From: Epiperipatus broadwayi
Taxonomy: Eukaryota > Onychophora > Udeonychophora > Euonychophora > Peripatidae
Length of the DNA stretch: 64,000 nucleotides
Reading direction: 5' to 3'
Assembly: GCA_028023455.1 (NCBI GenBank)
Contig: JAQFVV010012495.1
Location: 2,631,711 to 2,695,710, forward strand
Shown here: one piece after another, positions 60,251-64,000 of the stretch
How positions within the stretch are numbered: position 1 is the stretch's first letter
Layout: each line of letters opens with the position of its first letter
Made by a program: the position numbers and the translations under genes
The notes under the pieces: generated by a model
The model's input: only the letters and a program-made list of their open reading frames with translations
Told to the model about the DNA's origin: nothing
Databases searched by the model: none

Positions 60251-61600
60251 ACTGTACCGGTCAAAACATGTTTATCCATCTAACATGAGCTGGAACTTAC
60301 AAAATGTACTTTCAAACCCAGTCAAGCCAGAGATTTAGGTCAGGGACCAGCCTGAATTCGAAACAACTCTCTAAGCCCCAGATCAAACACCTAATGGATA
60401 ACATAACAGTGATGACCCATGAGATTAATTTTAAATCTGGTCCTCTAGCAAAACGGAGAAGTCAATGAGACTCATGGACTTAAACATATATATAAACAAC
60501 TTAAATACTAGAGACATTCCAAAGATAAAATCTAATATATTTAATTAATAGGGGCTTTACTAATGAATAGCTATGGTCAATTAATGAATTGGATTGATTT
60601 AATAATGAAACAGAACCCAATATAGGATGAATTAGTAATATACATATATTGACAATTACATATATATTTTGATATAACCCATTCTTTAGCGTTGGATAAT
60701 GCACACAGGCATTTTTATTTACTGACTAAGCAGCATTACTCTAGGTAATTGTACAAACAATAATTGATATTTGGGTTAAATAAATTTGTGGCTCAAATTT
60801 AATGAAGCTAAATATTATGCTATATAATAAATCACTACATTCCACTTATTAGTTATGCCATTTCATAATCAGTTCGAGTGGCTATTATACATGTAATCAA
60901 ATCAAGTCTGGAGTGAAGTTTAATAATACATCCGATTATGACAAATTTATATATTAAATATGGGCATATAAAGCATCCCAGATAGCTTTAGATCGAACGG
61001 GTTTTCAAGAATGCTTCGATTCAATGCCGAAGACTGAATACTAGGGAGATAGGGTTGACTATAGAGATTTTACTAATACACTACGCACAAGTAAAATTTA
61101 ATAGTAAAGTTGCTTTGCGGATGGATGAATAGATTTTAGGGTTTTCATGACCAACACTGGTTTACCCAATGACCGATCATCATGCTGCTAAAAGGGAACC
61201 TTTATTTGGTTCATAAGAGGCGGGAGACTTAGTGCTAATCTGGTCCTTAGCTCAGTCTTAGCTACTGCACTACCCATAAAAGAGGAAGATGGGCTGGACT
61301 TACCGTGGCTCCATCTTATATATATATATAAAAAAAAAACAGCACAATGATAAAATATTGATAAATTTCACATCCGCCAAGCTGAAGTATATTATAAATT
61401 AAGTACTATACATTACGTGAAAACTAGTTCATCAGCCTGATCAAAAGAGCCAACTTTTCTGTAGCATGAGAAATACGTATATGCTACTGACGGGAATATA
61501 TATATATATACAAACTTTATTTTATCCCGTTCAATCTTTTCAGTTATCTATAATTAATAAACTCTTAAGGGGGGGGGAAGTATATTTAAGGGACTTACGA
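60251..61600. other. Unclassified region, partly GC-richer
   Basis: The blocks at 60290-60480 and 60960-61320 are clearly richer in G+C than their surroundings and look like old repeat sequence, but I recognise no motif, RNA gene or frame. A short G-run lies at 61569. Confidence 0.4.
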
Positions 61601-61609
61601 ATACTTTAA

Positions 61610-61715
61610 TAAGAAAAATATACCACATGATCACTATCTCATACTAGCACATAATTGTTATTAAACAATTCAAAACTACTGTATGGAGAGTTTTGCTTTG
61701 TTAAGAAAAATATAC
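61610..61715. mobile_element. 78 bp family-1 derivative with 14 bp target duplication
   Basis: Direct repeats taagaaaaatatac (61610-61623, 61702-61715) enclose the outer tip (cacatgatcactatc..tactagcacataat) and the inner end (ctactgtatggagagttttg). The middle is deleted. Confidence 0.88.
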
Positions 61716-62237
61716 TTATGATTACACTCCAGGCTAGTTTAATCTTTAGTAACATAATAATTAAAGGTTGAAAATTTGGATTTATAAGCCACATTTTATA
61801 TTTACATTAATTAATTTACAAATGACAAAATAACAATGAGCACAAAAGGGTCCCCATTATTTATAAGCTAAGGTTTCGAAATGGCATGCTAAATGATGCT
61901 ATAATTAATAACAATATGAAGACTTTAAATAATATCTTAAAAAAAAAATTTTGTAACTAAATGTGCGCCGTTTTGAGATATAGGCATAAATAATAATAAT
62001 TAAAATAAGCAAAAGAAAAGTAAATATACTGCAGTGATTAAGTTATATAGCAAAACATTAAGTTAATAAAGGAAATTAACAAAAGTATGTCATTTATAGA
62101 ATTGAAATATTACTTATAAAAAAATTTTGAAAGAGTTTACAATAATATAGTTAGCTAACCTGTATTTTAAAGAAATAATGATCCTTTTGGATTTTACACA
62201 GAGCTCTGCAATTTTAAATAATATTAAAACGGTCCTC

Positions 62238-62416
62238 CAATAGCGGGACTGGAGATACTCGAGCTGGAACGAAGGTGAGTTCCTTTTAGTGGATTATGAC
62301 ATGTTCTATTTAGTTGGGAGACGATTTAAGATTGTGTTCCTATAGCTGGACTGAGGTGCTTAAATTGGAATGAAGGTAAGTCCTTTTTAGCGGCTTATGG
62401 CATCTTCTATTTATTA
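62238..62416 (+). repeat. Diverged tandem duplication, period about 102 bp
   Basis: Copies 62238-62315 and 62340-62416 share 'gactg', 'ggaa.gaaggt.agt' and 'ccttttag.gg.ttatg', ending 'ttctattta'. Each contains a splice-donor-like gaaggtgagt or gaaggtaagt. The 190 bases that follow are unusually GC-rich and hold a 68-residue open frame (62397-62600) with no family I recognise. Confidence 0.6.
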
Positions 62417-62419
62417 TAA

Positions 62420-63500
62420 GCTTGTAAGGCAACGTTGGTTGTTGCTTCGGCCTTGGGTGGATCAAACTTCGACATTCCATCGCGGGAAAGGCAGCAAATA
62501 CTTGCCTGACTACCAGGATATAGCGAAATTAACAAATTTTCAGCTTCTGATAATAACAACCCTTCAAAAGCAAGATGGAGTATCCTTCCCGCTTAAAATA
62601 TAGCCTATTTATACATTTCCACCTATCAAGCCTTAACACCTTTCAGAATTTCATTTGCCTCAGGACTTTTAATTAAACAAAATCATATAATCTGTTTTCT
62701 ACTACTGAAAAAGTCTCCGAGGTGTTATTTTTAATTTACTTAAAAAAAATTATTAAAATATATAAATTATCTAATTTTGATTCCGATTTCATTAATTAAA
62801 TTCTTTTTTAGGTGTTATAAAATTTTAAGGCTTAGCAGATAATAATGGTATTCTGATTTAATGATAAAAGTCTTTTGTTGCAAACAAATTCTATCAGTAA
62901 ACTAGATTTTACTTTTTACCCCACAGGTGCGGTCACTAATTGATTTCTTGTTTACAACAAATTTCCCATTTTTAATTATTAACCGATGAATTTTAATTTT
63001 AACTTGATATAAATAATATTTTTTAACATATTTTCTTTCCTTACATTATTTGCTTTTTTTTAAAAAAAAATAATTTTAACAGGTTTAAAAAAAAACACAC
63101 TATAGTTTCAGTTATATCTATAAAACATTAAATCTGAAAACCGTAGTTTTAAAGAAAACATTTTATACTATTTTTATTTAATCTTAAATATATATACAAA
63201 TCATTATGCCATTATTCCAAGATTTAAATTATCCATCCACATACGGATTGACTTATAGATTAACAAATATTTTATGAATAATTATGAGGATTTCTACGCT
63301 ATAATTTTATCAAACCTGTCTAATTATAGCGTACTTTCGTATGTAAATGGATGATGCCATTCAAACGGCCATGATAGCAAATTTTATCGCTCGACTTATA
63401 CATAACATTTTGACATTTACAATAGGTTCGAAACTAGTTCAGACGAGTAGGTCATTAGGTTGATGGTGAAACAGAAAGAGACTGGAATGTTTCCATTTCA
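62420..63500. other. Intron or flanking sequence
   Basis: The first 180 bases are GC-richer and unassigned; the rest is AT-rich. No further TMEM161-like exon was found up to 64000. Confidence 0.35.
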
Positions 63501-63501
63501 A

Positions 63502-63585
63502 TACTGAGTGGTACTACTATATGGAGAGTTTTGCCTGTTTTAATAACAGTTATGTGCAAGCATAAGAAATGGTGATTATGTGAGG
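63502..63585 (+). repeat. Family-1 element fragment
   Basis: The inner end 'ctactatatggagag', 'gttttgcctgttttaataac', then the inverse of the outer tip (tgtgcaagcataag.aatggtgat.atgtga). No target duplication found. Confidence 0.75.
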
Positions 63586-64000
63586 CTCCAGGTATGTGAA
63601 GAGTGCCTATATTTCAAATATTTTCATATCAATAATTTTATTTTTTTTAATGGACGAATGCCTCATTGCTAAAATAAATGAACAAAATATTTATTATATG
63701 AACTCTGTTTCTAAGATCTGAATGGATTATTGTTAAGTCATCATAAAGCAACAAAATTTTGTTCTACAATTTAAAATTACACTTAAAATTATTAAAAAGT
63801 CATAAAATATAACTTCTGCAGTGTTTGAGAAGGCAGGGTCAATCGTAATTTTGGTTCTTATCGTTATAATGTTTATCTTAACTTTTCTTAAAAAATAAAT
63901 ATTTTCAAATATAATCTAAGAGTAATCAATACATTTTTCTTTTAAAATAAATATGTTACAAATATTTTGCAAAAATAATTTGTAAATATATAAATAAACT

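Noticed and set aside
1-64000. CRISPR array, bacterial operon or phage
   Set aside because: No regularly spaced repeats with unique spacers and no prokaryotic genes; spliced exons and retroelements show an animal genome.

Overview
This window is AT-rich eukaryotic DNA (roughly 70-75% A+T by eye). It comes from an animal, most likely an invertebrate with a large, transposon-filled genome. Evidence: four spliced exons with GT-AG borders that encode the conserved C-terminal part of TMEM161, introns of 7-22 kb, and Penelope-like, non-LTR (LINE), SINE, hAT, piggyBac and foldback elements. I cannot name the species. No bacterial, organellar or viral gene is evident, and almost all short open frames are chance frames in AT-rich DNA or pieces of decayed retroelements.

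Gene content. One host gene is supported: a TMEM161-like multi-pass membrane protein on the minus strand. Four exons (59007-59093, 51180-51354, 28903-28999, and 21604-21878 with the stop) join in perfect phase to give the last 210 residues; the 5' exons lie beyond base 64000. So 21.6-64 kb is intronic or exonic for this gene, and 1-21.6 kb is its 3' flank. I see no second host gene.

Mobile elements. The most interesting content is a set of related elements carrying type I hammerhead ribozyme cores, in three sequence families. Family 1 is near 4.9, 28.7, 33.2-33.7, 34.9-36.0, 39.2, 59.7-60.2 and 63.5 kb, with tiny copies at 1.96, 44.4 and 61.6 kb. Family 2 is at 5.5-6.0 and 30.85 kb. Family 3 is at 10.7-11.0 and 36.9-38.0 kb. 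The best copies share a layout: an inverted arm followed by two direct units, each with a hammerhead core about 370-455 bases from the next, all bounded by 12-18 bp target duplications. That is what is expected of Penelope-like element pseudo-LTRs or non-autonomous retrozyme-like relatives. A decayed Penelope-like reverse transcriptase, flanked by about 120 bp inverted repeats, lies at 17.6-19.75 kb.

Other repeats. LINE family A is on the minus strand at 26.3-27.8 and 40.2-42.3 kb, the second copy ending in a ~310 bp-arm palindrome. LINE family B is on the minus strand at 38.6-39.1, 48.8-50.2 and 55.6-57.9 kb. There are tRNA-derived SINEs (10.3, 14.9, 49.37 kb), a 397 bp hAT MITE with a perfect 8 bp target duplication (47.7 kb), a 779 bp TIR element (29.9 kb) inside a diverged tandem repeat, a piggyBac remnant (23.1 kb), several foldback elements and simple repeats. 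The rest is AT-rich non-coding DNA in which I recognise nothing.
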